Assembly (NCBI GenBank): GCA_947086895.1
Contig: CAMUAR010000003.1
Location: 1-64,000 of the forward strand
Length of the DNA: 64,000 nt
Source: an uncultured Lachnospiraceae bacterium
GTDB taxonomy: Bacteria > Bacillota > Clostridia > Lachnospirales > Lachnospiraceae
Direction of reading: 5' to 3'
The notes below the pieces were generated by a model. It searched no databases, was not told where the DNA came from, and saw nothing but the letters and a program-made list of their open reading frames with translations. Every line of letters begins with the position of its first letter. The first letter of the stretch is position 1. The translations under genes and the position numbers were made by a program. Below are positions 18,633 through 28,152 of this stretch, one piece after another.

Positions 18633-19121
18633 ATGGGTATTAGAAAGATCAGAAAAATAGGGGACGACATTCTTACAAAGAGATCAAGAGAAGTCAAAGA
18701 GATGGATCACAGAACTGCGACATTGATCGACGATATGCTTGACACAATGTATGATGCAGACGGCGTTGGACTTGCCGCGCCGCAGGTAGGTATTTTAAAG
18801 CGCATTGTCGTAATTGATGTGTCGGCGGAAGCAAATCAGCCGATTGTGCTGATCAATCCGAAGATTTTGGAGATGTCAGGGGAGCAGACCGGCGACGAGG
18901 CATGTTTGAGCGTGCCGGGAAAGGCGGGGCAGGTGACAAGACCGAACTATGTCAAGGTGCGCGCGAAAAACCGCGAGATGCAGGAAATTGAGATAGAAGG
19001 AACAGAACTGCTTGCCCGCGCACTCTGTCATGAGCTGGATCATCTTGAGGGAATGCTGTATGTCGAAAGGGTAAAAGGCGGTCTGCACGATGCGGGAAAC
19101 AAGGAGCAGGAGGAAGATTGA
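18633..19121 (+). CDS. def: Peptide deformylase
   Basis: Def removes the formyl group from the N-terminal methionine of new proteins. All three metal-site motifs are present: GVGLAAPQVG, EACLSVPG with the metal Cys, and HELDH with the two metal His and the catalytic Glu. At 162 residues it is a typical short deformylase. ATG 18633 follows AAGAGGAAG; an in-frame ATG at 18612 would add seven residues not seen in the family. The fmt gene for the opposite reaction follows, the usual def-fmt pairing. Confidence 0.95.
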   Translation: MGIRKIRKIGDDILTKRSREVKEMDHRTATLIDDMLDTMYDADGVGLAAPQVGILKRIVVIDVSAEANQPIVLINPKILEMSGEQTGDEACLSVPGKAGQVTRPNYVKVRAKNREMQEIEIEGTELLARALCHELDHLEGMLYVERVKGGLHDAGNKEQEED

Positions 19122-19200
19122 GAATAAAAGTTTCCAGCCGTTGTTTAACATTATGGATCCGAATGCCGCGCGGCGGAAGAAATGGCGGAGGAGAGAAAAT

Positions 19201-20157
19201 ATGAGAATTGTTTTTATGGGAACCCCAGAGATTGCCGCGGTGATTCTTGACAGTATGCTTGACAAAGAACACGAGGTGGCTGCGGTGGTAACACAGCCGG
19301 ATCGACCAAAGGGACGCGGCAAAGAAATTGCTTTTTCGGAAGTAAAAAAGTTGGCGATAAAGCATAACATTCCTGTGTACCAGCCTGCTCGTGCAAGAGA
19401 TCAGGAATTTGTTGATGCATTAAAGCAGCTTGCACCAGAACTTATTGTTGTTGTGGCATTTGGTCAGATTTTGCCAAAAGAGATTCTAGAGCTTCCAAAG
19501 TATGGGTGTATCAATGTACATGCGTCCCTGCTGCCAAAATACAGGGGAGCATCCCCGATTCAGTGGGCGATCATCAACGGCGATCGGACAACTGGCGTTA
19601 CCATTATGTATATGGCGGAAGGAATCGATACCGGGGATATGATAACAAAAGAGCTTGTTGAGATTGCACCAGATGAGACGGGAGGAAGTCTGCATGATAA
19701 ATTAGCGCAGGCGGGTTGTACTGCATTACACCGTGCAATCGGACAGATTACATCAAAAACAGCGGTGCGCACACCGCAGGATGAATCGCAAGCGGTCTAT
19801 GTGGGAATGCTGAAAAAAGAGATGGGACATATCGATTTTCAGCGTTCTGCGCAGGAGATTGAAAGGCTTGTGAGAGGGCTTTCACCATGGCCAAGTGCCT
19901 ACGCGGCTCTGGAGGGAAAGATGTTAAAGTTCTGGCGCTGTGAGGCGGCAGAGCTTACAGAGGAGCAAAAACAAATTATCTCCGAAAAAAGTTGGGAGTG
20001 CGGTGCTGTTGTCGCGGTTGAAAAGGATTCCTTTTCCGTGCTTGCCGGCGATGGTGTGCTTATTGTAAAAGAACTTCAGATCGAGGGAAAAAGACGTATG
20101 GGAGCAGAAGAGTTTCTGCGCGGCAACAAGGTCGAGCCAGGGCAAATTCTGCGGTAA
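19201..20157 (+). CDS. fmt: Methionyl-tRNA formyltransferase
   Basis: Fmt formylates Met-tRNA(fMet) with 10-formyl-tetrahydrofolate for translation start. The protein is 318 residues. It begins MRIVFMGTPEIAA, has the folate-site segment HASLLPKYRGASPIQWAI with its conserved His, and GIDTGDM; the C-terminal OB-like domain starts near 205. ATG 19201 has GGAGGAGAG 6 bases upstream. The longer open frame back to 19090 overlaps def and lacks family similarity, so it is not used. Confidence 0.95.
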   Translation: MRIVFMGTPEIAAVILDSMLDKEHEVAAVVTQPDRPKGRGKEIAFSEVKKLAIKHNIPVYQPARARDQEFVDALKQLAPELIVVVAFGQILPKEILELPKYGCINVHASLLPKYRGASPIQWAIINGDRTTGVTIMYMAEGIDTGDMITKELVEIAPDETGGSLHDKLAQAGCTALHRAIGQITSKTAVRTPQDESQAVYVGMLKKEMGHIDFQRSAQEIERLVRGLSPWPSAYAALEGKMLKFWRCEAAELTEEQKQIISEKSWECGAVVAVEKDSFSVLAGDGVLIVKELQIEGKRRMGAEEFLRGNKVEPGQILR

Positions 20158-20242
20158 GTTTAATAAAATTTTAATGGTAATGTAAAAGAAAAAACGCATT
20201 TGTATGGTAAAATGCGAAGAAAAATGGACAGGAGGTGCTGTT

Positions 20243-20932
20243 ATGTATTTTGATTGGACTTATTTGCTTGTTATTGTAGGGCTTGCGCTGAGCCTTTTGG
20301 CGTCGGCGAAGGTCAAGAGCACGTACTCAAAATACGCGAAGGTGCGCAGTATGTCGGGTATGACAGGCGCGCAGGCGGCGGAGCGGATTTTACATGCAAA
20401 CGGGCTGTATGATGTGTCTGTCGAGTCTGTTGAGGGAGAGCTGACGGATCATTATGACCCGTCGGAGAAGGTTGTAAGGCTGTCGGAAAGTGTTTATGGA
20501 AAGTCGTCTGTGGCGGCGGTCGGCGTGGCGGCACACGAGTGCGGACATGCGATTCAGCACGCAAATGCATACTTGCCGTTAAAGTTTCGCACAGCGATTG
20601 TACCTGCTGCAAATATCGGGGCGAAGATTGCATGGCCTTTGATTCTTATTGGAATGATTCTAGGAAGCAGCAGTTCGCGATTTTTAATTACACTTGGGAT
20701 TATCATGTTCTCGCTTTCTGTGCTGTTTCAGTTTGTAACGCTTCCCGTTGAGATTAATGCTTCCCGCCGTGCAGTAAATGCGCTTTCACAGATGGGAATT
20801 TTATACGGGGAAGAAGTCAATGGGACAAAGAAAGTTCTGTCCGCTGCGGCACTTACTTATGTTGCGGCAGCAGCGTCCGCTGCACTCCAGCTGCTTCGCC
20901 TTATTTTGCTGTTCGGAAGGAGAAACGACTGA
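20243..20932 (+). CDS. Membrane zinc metallopeptidase, YugP family
   Basis: A 229-residue membrane protein of the YugP/COG2738 family, predicted neutral zinc peptidases without a firmly known substrate. There is a helix at residues 5-20, the zinc motif HECGHAIQH near residue 98, then hydrophobic helices around 112-170 and 190-225. GGAGGTG lies 6 bases before ATG 20243. The next gene starts at its stop codon (TGATG), so the two are translationally coupled, here as in many Clostridia next to def-fmt. Confidence 0.85.
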   Translation: MYFDWTYLLVIVGLALSLLASAKVKSTYSKYAKVRSMSGMTGAQAAERILHANGLYDVSVESVEGELTDHYDPSEKVVRLSESVYGKSSVAAVGVAAHECGHAIQHANAYLPLKFRTAIVPAANIGAKIAWPLILIGMILGSSSSRFLITLGIIMFSLSVLFQFVTLPVEINASRRAVNALSQMGILYGEEVNGTKKVLSAAALTYVAAAASAALQLLRLILLFGRRND

Positions 20933-22296
20933 TGGATGCCAGGGAGCTTGCGCTTGCAATGCTGCTTGAAGCTGTGGAAGAAAAGTCGCCCAGCCACACG
21001 GTGCTTGCCCGTAACCTTGGCAGAAATGATAAAATGGACAAAAGGGAGCGGGCGTTTGCCACCGCGTTGTTTGAGGGGACATTGGAGAGACTCCTGACGC
21101 TTGATTTTATGATTTCCTGCTGCTCAAAAGTTCCCATAAAGAAAATGAAACCCGTGATACGACAGATTTTAAGAATGGGATTTTATCAGCTTTCCTATAT
21201 GCATGTTCCGCCGTCCGCCGTGTGTAACGAGGCAGTGAAACTTGCGAAAAAGCGCGGGCTGTCCGGGCTGTCTGGTTTTGTCAACGGAGTGCTGCGCGCG
21301 GCGGTGAGAAATCCGGTTGATATTGAAAAAGAAACGGGCGGATTAAGTTTAAAAGAAAGGCTTTCCGTATTGTATTCCATGCCAGAATGGCTGGTGGAGC
21401 GTTTTATTCAGTGGTATGGAACAGTGCGGGCAAAAGAAATGTTTCAGGCATTTTTGGAAGTTCCGCCGCTGACGGTGCGCGTCAATCGGTCAAAATGCAG
21501 TGTGAAAGAATGTACAGAACTGCTGGAGGCAGAAAAAATCGAGGTGTCTCCGGGGATTTTTGCTGATATGGCGCTGCGTCTGAACGGCGTGGATTCTGTG
21601 GAGCGAATGGGAGCCTTTCAGAAAGGTTTGGTGCAGGTTCAGGACGAGGCGTCGATGCTTCCGGTGCTGTGTGCGGGAATAGAGGAGAGAACATTTGACG
21701 GCAGATGTTATATTATTGACTGCTGTGCTGCGCCTGGAGGGAAAACGCTGATGGCGGCGGACGAGCTTTTGCGGCATGGGCAAGCGGGGCTTGTGAGTGC
21801 GAGGGATATTTCAGCGTACAAGTTAGAGAAAATACAGGAGAATATAACGCGCACAGGATTTACAAATATAGAAACACTTTTGTGGAATGCATGCCAGGTG
21901 CGCAGACAGGATAATCGGGCGGCGGACATTGTCCTTGCGGATTTGCCATGTTCTGGGCTTGGGATTATTGCAAAAAAGCCCGATATAAAATATAATATAA
22001 CACCAGAAGGAATTTCGGAACTTGTAACTTTACAGAAAAACATGCTGCGGGCAGCGGCACAGTATGTAAAGCCAGGCGGGGTGCTGATCTATTCAACCTG
22101 CACAATAAACCCGGAGGAAAATTTGGAAAATGCACTGTGGGTGCAGGAGGAACTTGGTCTGATAAAAGAAGCGCCAAAAAATTTTCCAGAGATTTCTGGT
22201 TCTCTTTCCGAAAAAGATTTTGGTGTTCAGCTGCTTCCAGAAGTTGGCGGTACAGATGGTTTTTTTGTCAGCAGATTCCGTCGCCCGGCAGATTGA
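20932..22296 (+). CDS. rsmB: 16S rRNA (cytosine-967-C5)-methyltransferase
   Basis: RsmB (Sun) methylates C967 of 16S rRNA with SAM. The N-terminal NusB-like RNA-binding domain spans about residues 1-140. The methyltransferase domain has DCCAAPGGKT (SAM site), DLPCSGLGI with one catalytic Cys, and YSTCTINPEEN with the other. The 454 residues equal the usual family length. It overlaps the yugP stop codon by one base and is followed by rlmN after 42 bases. Confidence 0.93.
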   Translation: MDARELALAMLLEAVEEKSPSHTVLARNLGRNDKMDKRERAFATALFEGTLERLLTLDFMISCCSKVPIKKMKPVIRQILRMGFYQLSYMHVPPSAVCNEAVKLAKKRGLSGLSGFVNGVLRAAVRNPVDIEKETGGLSLKERLSVLYSMPEWLVERFIQWYGTVRAKEMFQAFLEVPPLTVRVNRSKCSVKECTELLEAEKIEVSPGIFADMALRLNGVDSVERMGAFQKGLVQVQDEASMLPVLCAGIEERTFDGRCYIIDCCAAPGGKTLMAADELLRHGQAGLVSARDISAYKLEKIQENITRTGFTNIETLLWNACQVRRQDNRAADIVLADLPCSGLGIIAKKPDIKYNITPEGISELVTLQKNMLRAAAQYVKPGGVLIYSTCTINPEENLENALWVQEELGLIKEAPKNFPEISGSLSEKDFGVQLLPEVGGTDGFFVSRFRRPAD

Positions 22297-22338
22297 AAAA
22301 TTCCTTTCGAAATGACAGAATAAGAGGTAAGCGGTACA

Positions 22339-23400
22339 ATGGAGCTTAAGGACGTAATATCAATGGATCTGACTGAGCTTGAAAAAGAAGTGGTGCTGCT
22401 TGGAGAGAAGAGCTACCGCGCCGCGCAGATATACAGGTGGATACATGAAAAGCTCTGCGATGGTTTTGATGAGATGACGAATATTTCGGAAAGCTTTCGG
22501 GAAAGATGTAAGGAAACTTTTTCCTTTCCTGTTTTAAAGGCTGTGGAAAGGCTGGAATCCGCCATTGATGGTACCTGCAAATTTTTGTTTGAGCTTTCAG
22601 ACAAAAATGTGATCGAGAGTGTTTTGATGAAGTATCATCACGGCAATTCTGTGTGCATTTCATCCCAGGCAGGATGCCGAATGGGATGCCGGTTTTGCGC
22701 CTCTACATTAAACGGGCTTACAAGAAATTTAGCACCGTCGGAAATGTTGGAGCAGGTTTATAGAATACAGAAGATTTCAGGGCAGAGAGTGTCAAATATT
22801 GTCGTTATGGGAACAGGAGAACCCCTTGATAATTATGATAATCTTGTAAAGTTTATCCGAATGATAAGCAGCGAAAATGGGCTGAATATCAGCCAGAGAA
22901 ACATAACCGTATCCACCTGTGGTATTCCAGAGAACATAAGCAGGCTTGCAGAGGAGGGATTAGGAATCAACCTCGCGCTTTCTCTTCATGCCCCCAACGA
23001 TACAGACCGGGAAGTGTTAATGCCTGTGGCCAGGCAGTACAAGTTAAAAGATGTGCTTAGCGCTATGGACAAATACTATCAAAAAACAAAAAGAAGACTT
23101 ACTTTTGAGTACAGTCTTGTAGCGGGGGTGAATGATTCTGCAGCGCAGGCAGAGCAGCTTGCAAAACTTGTATTCGGAAAAAACTGTCTCGTTAATTTGA
23201 TTCCGGTCAATGATGTAAAGGAGCGAGGTTTTTTTCGACCTAATACAGAAAAGATACAGAAATTTAAAAATATCCTTGAAAAAAATAGGATCCATGTTAC
23301 GATAAGGAGGGAAATGGGCGCAGACATTAACGCTGCCTGCGGGCAGCTTAGAAAAAGTTACGCCGACAAAAGAAAGCAACAGGAGGTGAGCCAGGCATGA
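22339..23400 (+). CDS. rlmN: 23S rRNA (A2503-C2) methyltransferase / tRNA A37 (RlmN)
   Basis: A radical SAM methyltransferase that makes 2-methyladenosine at 23S rRNA A2503 and, in some bacteria, tRNA position 37. The 353 residues contain the cluster motif CRMGCRFC, preceded by the SSQAG segment, GTGEPLDN, and the C-terminal AACGQL segment whose Cys forms the transient adduct. GAGGTAAG lies before the ATG. It overlaps prpC by 4 bases (ATGA), linking rRNA modification to the PP2C/PrkC pair, an order known in many Firmicutes. Confidence 0.95.
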   Translation: MELKDVISMDLTELEKEVVLLGEKSYRAAQIYRWIHEKLCDGFDEMTNISESFRERCKETFSFPVLKAVERLESAIDGTCKFLFELSDKNVIESVLMKYHHGNSVCISSQAGCRMGCRFCASTLNGLTRNLAPSEMLEQVYRIQKISGQRVSNIVVMGTGEPLDNYDNLVKFIRMISSENGLNISQRNITVSTCGIPENISRLAEEGLGINLALSLHAPNDTDREVLMPVARQYKLKDVLSAMDKYYQKTKRRLTFEYSLVAGVNDSAAQAEQLAKLVFGKNCLVNLIPVNDVKERGFFRPNTEKIQKFKNILEKNRIHVTIRREMGADINAACGQLRKSYADKRKQQEVSQA

Positions 23401-24152
23401 AAACTTTTTTCGTTACGGACACGGGAAGAAAGCGCCAGGTCAACCAGGATTATGGCTTTTGCAGCGAGGAGCCTGTCGGCAGACTGCCGAATCTTTTTAT
23501 TGTCGCTGATGGTATGGGAGGACATAATGCCGGAGATTTTGCTTCTAGATTTGCTGTGGAAGAATTTGTCCGTCAGCTGAAAGAAGGACGAGCCAAGACT
23601 GTGATTTCCTTGATGGAGGATGGTGTAAGGCAGACGAACAAAGGGTTGCTTGGCGAGGCGCAGGGGCGCGCAGAGCTTGCAGGCATGGGAACGACGTTTG
23701 TTGCTGCCACCGTGTTGGAAAATGAGATGTATGTCGCCAATATTGGTGACAGCCGTCTTTATCTGATAGATCAGGAGAAAATTTCGCAGATAACGCAGGA
23801 TCATTCCCTGGTGGAAGAGATGATTCGCCGCGGGGAACTTTTGCGTGAGGAGGCGAGGTTTCATCCAAATAAAAATGTTATAACAAGAGCACTTGGCGCC
23901 AATGTGGATGTTGTGCCGGATTTTTTTGAGATCTCCGTCACGCCGGGAGATATTGTACTGCTTTGTTCGGACGGGTTGTCTAACATGGTGGATGATGCGG
24001 AGATCTTTCGTGTGGTGAACGAGGAAAGGCAAGATATCAAAGGGGCAGGAAAGAGGCTTTTGGCGTTGGCAAACGAGAACGGAGGCAGGGATAATATTAC
24101 AATACTGCTTATCCTTATGGAAGGTGAACCCGTCAGAAGGGAAACGGGGTAG
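23397..24152 (+). CDS. prpC: PP2C-type Ser/Thr protein phosphatase (PrpC/Stp)
   Basis: A metal-dependent cytoplasmic phosphatase that reverses phosphorylation by the neighbouring PASTA kinase. The 251 residues carry the PP2C metal motifs: VNQDYG near residue 15, VADGMGGHNAGDFAS near 38, GDSRLYL near 117, LCSDGLSNMV near 195 and GGRDNIT near 230. It starts inside rlmN (ATGA overlap) and is followed by the kinase after 46 bases. Confidence 0.95.
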   Translation: MKTFFVTDTGRKRQVNQDYGFCSEEPVGRLPNLFIVADGMGGHNAGDFASRFAVEEFVRQLKEGRAKTVISLMEDGVRQTNKGLLGEAQGRAELAGMGTTFVAATVLENEMYVANIGDSRLYLIDQEKISQITQDHSLVEEMIRRGELLREEARFHPNKNVITRALGANVDVVPDFFEISVTPGDIVLLCSDGLSNMVDDAEIFRVVNEERQDIKGAGKRLLALANENGGRDNITILLILMEGEPVRRETG

Positions 24153-24198
24153 AAATCTTTATTGATGCAATATCGAAGGCAGGAACGAGGTATGATTT

Positions 24199-26448
24199 AT
24201 GATTAAACCAGGTATGTACATCAGTGAACGCTATGAGATCATCGACAAGGTAGGCTCAGGTGGAATGGCGGATGTATACAAGGCAAAATGTCACAGGTTA
24301 AACCGAAATGTGGCCATGAAAATATTGAAGCCGGAGTATTCCAGCGACAAGAATTTTGTTTCAAAATTTCGCGCGGAAGCGCAGTCTGCTGCTGGGCTGT
24401 CGCACCCTAATATTGTGAATGTGTACGATGTTGGGGACGACGATGGACTCTATTATATTGTGATGGAGCTGGTCGAGGGCATCACGCTGAAAAAGTTTAT
24501 TGAGCGCAAGGGAAATCTTGAGATTAAAGAGGCGATCGGTATTTCCATTCAGACTGCTCAGGGCATGGAAGCGGCACATGCCAACCATATTATTCACCGC
24601 GATATCAAACCGCAAAATATTATTATTTCACGCGATGGTAAAGTTAAAGTGACGGATTTTGGTATTGCGAAGGCTGCGACTTCCAACACGGTTTCTCAGA
24701 ATGCAGTAGGCTCGGTACATTATCTTTCACCGGAACAGGCAAGAGGTGGATATTCCGATGAGAAGAGCGATATCTATTCTCTCGGCGTGACGCTTTATGA
24801 GATGCTCTGCGGCAAAGTGCCGTTCGCGGGGGATAATTCCGTTTCCGTCGCGCTCTCCCACATCAATGACGAGGCGACGCCAATTCGTGAACTGCGACCA
24901 GATGTACCGTTGAGTATTGAAAAAATTGTTCAGAAATGTATGCAAAAAAAACCAGAACGCAGGTATTTATCCGCCTCAGAATTAATTGCTGATCTAAAGC
25001 GCTCCATCACAAATCCAGATGGAGATTTTGTGAAGCTTGCATCCGTTTCCGTGCCGGACTCTCCGACAATCAATATGACGGATGCGCAGATGGAATCCAT
25101 AAAGAGCGCGGCAAAATCGCCGGCAGTCTATTATGACAGTCATCCTGACGCTGTGTCAAATTCAAAAAAAGTACAAAAGGAAGAGGAGGAGGAACTTGAT
25201 GGAGTTGACCCAAAGTTTGAAAAGTTTATTATTGCAGGTACAATTGTAACTGCGGTTGCATTAGGACTTGCATTGATCTATCTTGTCGTCAACCTCTCAG
25301 GAGTGCTTGATATTTTTAAAAAGAACGAGGACAATGGAGTTACGCCAACACCGGATACTGTGTTTACGCCAACGCCGGATCCAACGCCGACGCCGGAACC
25401 GGACGGCGTAGAGATGAAGGAGCTTGTCAGTGTAGTTGGGATGACGCTGGATGACGCGATCAACACACTAAAGCTGATTTCGGATGGTTTTAGCATTATC
25501 TCAGATAAAGAAGAATATTCTTCTGATGTGCCGAAAGGTTATGTGATAGAGCAGTATCCGCTGAAGGGTGCCAGTATTGCGGCGGACGGCACAATTGAGC
25601 TTACATTAAGTGCAGGTCCGCAGGCACTTGTAATACCGGACGTCAAATATTATTCGCTGGACAAAGCGAGATCGACGCTGGAAAGTGCAGGGTTTGTGAC
25701 AAAACCTGCTTATGAGTCAAATTCCGAATTTGAGAGCGGTATGGTAATCCGCACAGAACCAGCATCGGAAGAGTATTTGGAAGAGGGGCAGACGGTCACG
25801 GTGTTTGTAAGCACCGGTCCAGATATTGTAATGACGCAGATGCCGCAGCTTTTGGGCAAGACGGAGGAGGAAGCGGTCGCAGCGATCTCAAAAGCGGGAT
25901 TATCGCTGGGAAGTACAAGTTATGCAAGCAGCAATCGGTATGCGGAAGGACTTGTATGTTTCCAGAGTTACGCGGAGGGCGAGCGTCTTGCCAACGGTAC
26001 ATCCGTTGACTTCGCACTTAGCACCGGTCCAGAACAGGAAGCAACCCCGACTCCTCAGCCGGACGATACAGATGACCCAGATGATGTTCCAGAACCGACG
26101 ACAGAGCCGGTAGATACTCCAGAACCGACACCGACGCCAACTCCTACGCCAGAAGAGGAACCTGTGTATGAGTATCGCGCGACAGCGCTGATCAGCGACT
26201 GGCCGGATTGGCTTGAAGAGACAGGCACGGCGACGCTCTATGTCACAATTTCGCAGGATGGCAACGATCTTGTGATCTATGAGAGCGATACGCTGTTTAC
26301 AGCGTCGGATTTTCCGTACTCAATCAATATCAGCTTGGCGGAGGGCGATGGTTTCTCGGAGGGAGCCGCAACAGTTTCTGTCTGGTTCTCAGGAGTGCCT
26401 TATGACGGGTCTTATATGGTTGAGCTAAAAGCAGTGCGGGTGAACTGA
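24199..26448 (+). CDS. prkC: PASTA-domain Ser/Thr protein kinase (PrkC)
   Basis: A membrane receptor kinase that senses peptidoglycan fragments or lipid II and phosphorylates wall and translation proteins. The kinase domain is residues 10-275, with GSGGMADVYKA, the Lys of VAMKIL, catalytic HRDIKPQN and DFGIA. One membrane helix lies at about 343-367. Outside are a Thr-Pro-rich stretch, three PASTA repeats (about 410-615), a second Thr-Pro-rich stretch (about 616-660) and a final domain of about 90 residues that is not PASTA and that I do not recognise. The rsgA start overlaps its stop (TGATG). Confidence 0.95.
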   Translation: MIKPGMYISERYEIIDKVGSGGMADVYKAKCHRLNRNVAMKILKPEYSSDKNFVSKFRAEAQSAAGLSHPNIVNVYDVGDDDGLYYIVMELVEGITLKKFIERKGNLEIKEAIGISIQTAQGMEAAHANHIIHRDIKPQNIIISRDGKVKVTDFGIAKAATSNTVSQNAVGSVHYLSPEQARGGYSDEKSDIYSLGVTLYEMLCGKVPFAGDNSVSVALSHINDEATPIRELRPDVPLSIEKIVQKCMQKKPERRYLSASELIADLKRSITNPDGDFVKLASVSVPDSPTINMTDAQMESIKSAAKSPAVYYDSHPDAVSNSKKVQKEEEEELDGVDPKFEKFIIAGTIVTAVALGLALIYLVVNLSGVLDIFKKNEDNGVTPTPDTVFTPTPDPTPTPEPDGVEMKELVSVVGMTLDDAINTLKLISDGFSIISDKEEYSSDVPKGYVIEQYPLKGASIAADGTIELTLSAGPQALVIPDVKYYSLDKARSTLESAGFVTKPAYESNSEFESGMVIRTEPASEEYLEEGQTVTVFVSTGPDIVMTQMPQLLGKTEEEAVAAISKAGLSLGSTSYASSNRYAEGLVCFQSYAEGERLANGTSVDFALSTGPEQEATPTPQPDDTDDPDDVPEPTTEPVDTPEPTPTPTPTPEEEPVYEYRATALISDWPDWLEETGTATLYVTISQDGNDLVIYESDTLFTASDFPYSINISLAEGDGFSEGAATVSVWFSGVPYDGSYMVELKAVRVN

Positions 26449-27329
26449 TGCAGGGAAAGATTATCAAGGGAGTTGCAGGCGCCTACTATGTCAATGTAGA
26501 AGGATGCGGGATATACGAATGTACAGCAAAAGGGATTTTTCGGCATCGCGGGCAAAAACCTCTGCCAGGCGATAATGTTGAGCTTGAGGTTTTCGATGAG
26601 GCGGCAAAAGGTGGAAACATTATAAATATTTTGGAGCGCAGGACGGAGTTGGTCCGTCCTGCCGTAGCCAATGTAGACCAGGCGGTTATTATGTTTGCCG
26701 CGGCAGAGCCGGAACCGAGCTTAAATTTGCTGGACCGCTTTCTTGTGCTGATGGAGTGGCAGCAGGTAAAAACCATTGTATGTTTTAATAAAAAAGACAG
26801 AGTTGCGAAAGAGAGACAAAAAGAGCTGAAAGAAATTTACGCAGAGAGCGGCTGCCTTGTATTTCTTGTCTCAGCAAAAGAGCAGGACGGAATTGAGGAG
26901 CTTAAAAGAGTGCTAAAAGGAAAAACAACCGTGCTTGCTGGTCCAAGCGGAGTTGGAAAATCCACATTGACCAATCTTTTATATCCAAAAGCAAAAATGC
27001 AGACCGGCGGAATCAGCGAGAAGATTAAGCGCGGCAAACATACGACAAGACATTCGGAACTGTTTTATGCAGGGGAAGAAACCTATTTATTTGACACGCC
27101 GGGGTTTAGTTCTTTGTATCTCCCGCAAGAGATTGACAAAGAACAATTGAGAGATTTTTATCCGGAATTTAAATCAGCTTTTGGCTTGTGCAGATATTTA
27201 AGCTGCCTGCACGATAAAGAGCCGGACTGTGCAGTGAAAAATGCAGTTGCTGCTGGGCAGATTCCTCCAGAACGATATAAAAATTACTTACTTTTGTTGG
27301 ACGAAATCAGAAACCGAAAAAGATATTAA
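26448..27329 (+). CDS. rsgA: Ribosome small subunit GTPase RsgA
   Basis: A circularly permuted GTPase that checks late 30S subunit maturation. The 293 residues contain an N-terminal OB fold (1-65), then the G motifs in permuted order: FNKKD (G4), SAKE (G5), GPSGVGKST (G1), KHTTRH (G2) and DTPGF (G3). A C-terminal zinc motif, C-x4-C-x-H-x5-C, lies near residue 245. The start overlaps the prkC stop. In Bacillus, PrkC phosphorylates the orthologue CpgA, which fits the gene order. Confidence 0.95.
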   Translation: MQGKIIKGVAGAYYVNVEGCGIYECTAKGIFRHRGQKPLPGDNVELEVFDEAAKGGNIINILERRTELVRPAVANVDQAVIMFAAAEPEPSLNLLDRFLVLMEWQQVKTIVCFNKKDRVAKERQKELKEIYAESGCLVFLVSAKEQDGIEELKRVLKGKTTVLAGPSGVGKSTLTNLLYPKAKMQTGGISEKIKRGKHTTRHSELFYAGEETYLFDTPGFSSLYLPQEIDKEQLRDFYPEFKSAFGLCRYLSCLHDKEPDCAVKNAVAAGQIPPERYKNYLLLLDEIRNRKRY

Positions 27330-27347
27330 CATTGTGGAGGTATACTT

Positions 27348-28013
27348 ATGTATCAATTATCCCCATCCATTTTATCCGCCGATTTTTCGTGTCTTGGAGA
27401 ACAAATACGTTGTGTTGAGAAAGCAGGGGCAGATCTGTTACATATTGATGTGATGGACGGATGTTTTGTGCCAAGGATATCTTATGGGATGCCGGTGATT
27501 GAGTCCATCCGCAAAGTGTCAGAACTGCCGTTTGACGTTCATCTTATGGTGGACGAGCCAATTCGCTTTATCGCTGATTTTAAGGCATGCGGCGCAGATA
27601 TGCTGACGGTGCATTACGAGGCGTGTAAACACTTGCATGCCGCTGTGCTTGAAATAAAAAAGCATGGTATGAAAGCAGGTGTAGCGTTGAATCCAGCCAC
27701 GCCGGTGGAAGTGTTGAAGTATATTTTGCCGGAGCTTGACTATGTGCTGATTATGACAGTGAATCCAGGGTTTGGGGGACAGAAATTTCTGCCGATGACA
27801 CTTGGAAAAATAAAGGATCTTAGCAGGCTTTGCAAAGAGCTTGGGGTGTTTGCAGATATCGAGGTGGACGGCGGCATTACGCTGGAAAATCTCCCGGATG
27901 TTATGGCGGCTGGCGCCAATATGATTGTAGCTGGTACAACGGTGTTTGGCGGATGCATTAAGGATAATATTGCCGCTGTAAAAGAGGTCTTTCAAAAAAG
28001 ATCCGCTTTATAA
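27348..28013 (+). CDS. rpe: Ribulose-phosphate 3-epimerase
   Basis: Rpe interconverts ribulose-5-phosphate and xylulose-5-phosphate in the pentose phosphate pathway. The 221-residue TIM barrel begins LSPSILSADF. It has the metal His and Asp in HIDVMDG, DVHLMV, the GFGGQKF phosphate loop, and EVDGG with the catalytic Asp. GTGGAGG lies before the ATG. It sits 18 bases after rsgA, as in many Firmicutes. Confidence 0.96.
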   Translation: MYQLSPSILSADFSCLGEQIRCVEKAGADLLHIDVMDGCFVPRISYGMPVIESIRKVSELPFDVHLMVDEPIRFIADFKACGADMLTVHYEACKHLHAAVLEIKKHGMKAGVALNPATPVEVLKYILPELDYVLIMTVNPGFGGQKFLPMTLGKIKDLSRLCKELGVFADIEVDGGITLENLPDVMAAGANMIVAGTTVFGGCIKDNIAAVKEVFQKRSAL

Positions 28014-28078
28014 AGATTAGATCAGAAGAAAAATTGTGGCTGTAAAACTGTCGGGCATAAATTACTTTTTTGTCTGTT

Positions 28079-28116
28079 CCCAGTTCCGGTTAAAAAATAT
28101 TAAGACTGGGCTTTTT
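28079..28116 (+). terminator. Weak hairpin between rpe and thiN
   Basis: CCCAGT at 28079-28084 pairs with ACTGGG at 28105-28110, loop of 20 bases, followed by CTTTTT. The long loop makes it a weak terminator or an attenuator for thiN. Confidence 0.4.
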
Positions 28117-28152
28117 GGCAGTGAAAAAAGGTTAGGGCAAGAGGATATCAGT

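Noticed and set aside
19090..19200. Longer Fmt start overlapping def
   Set aside because: The added residues are not family-like, and ATG 19201 has a strong binding site.
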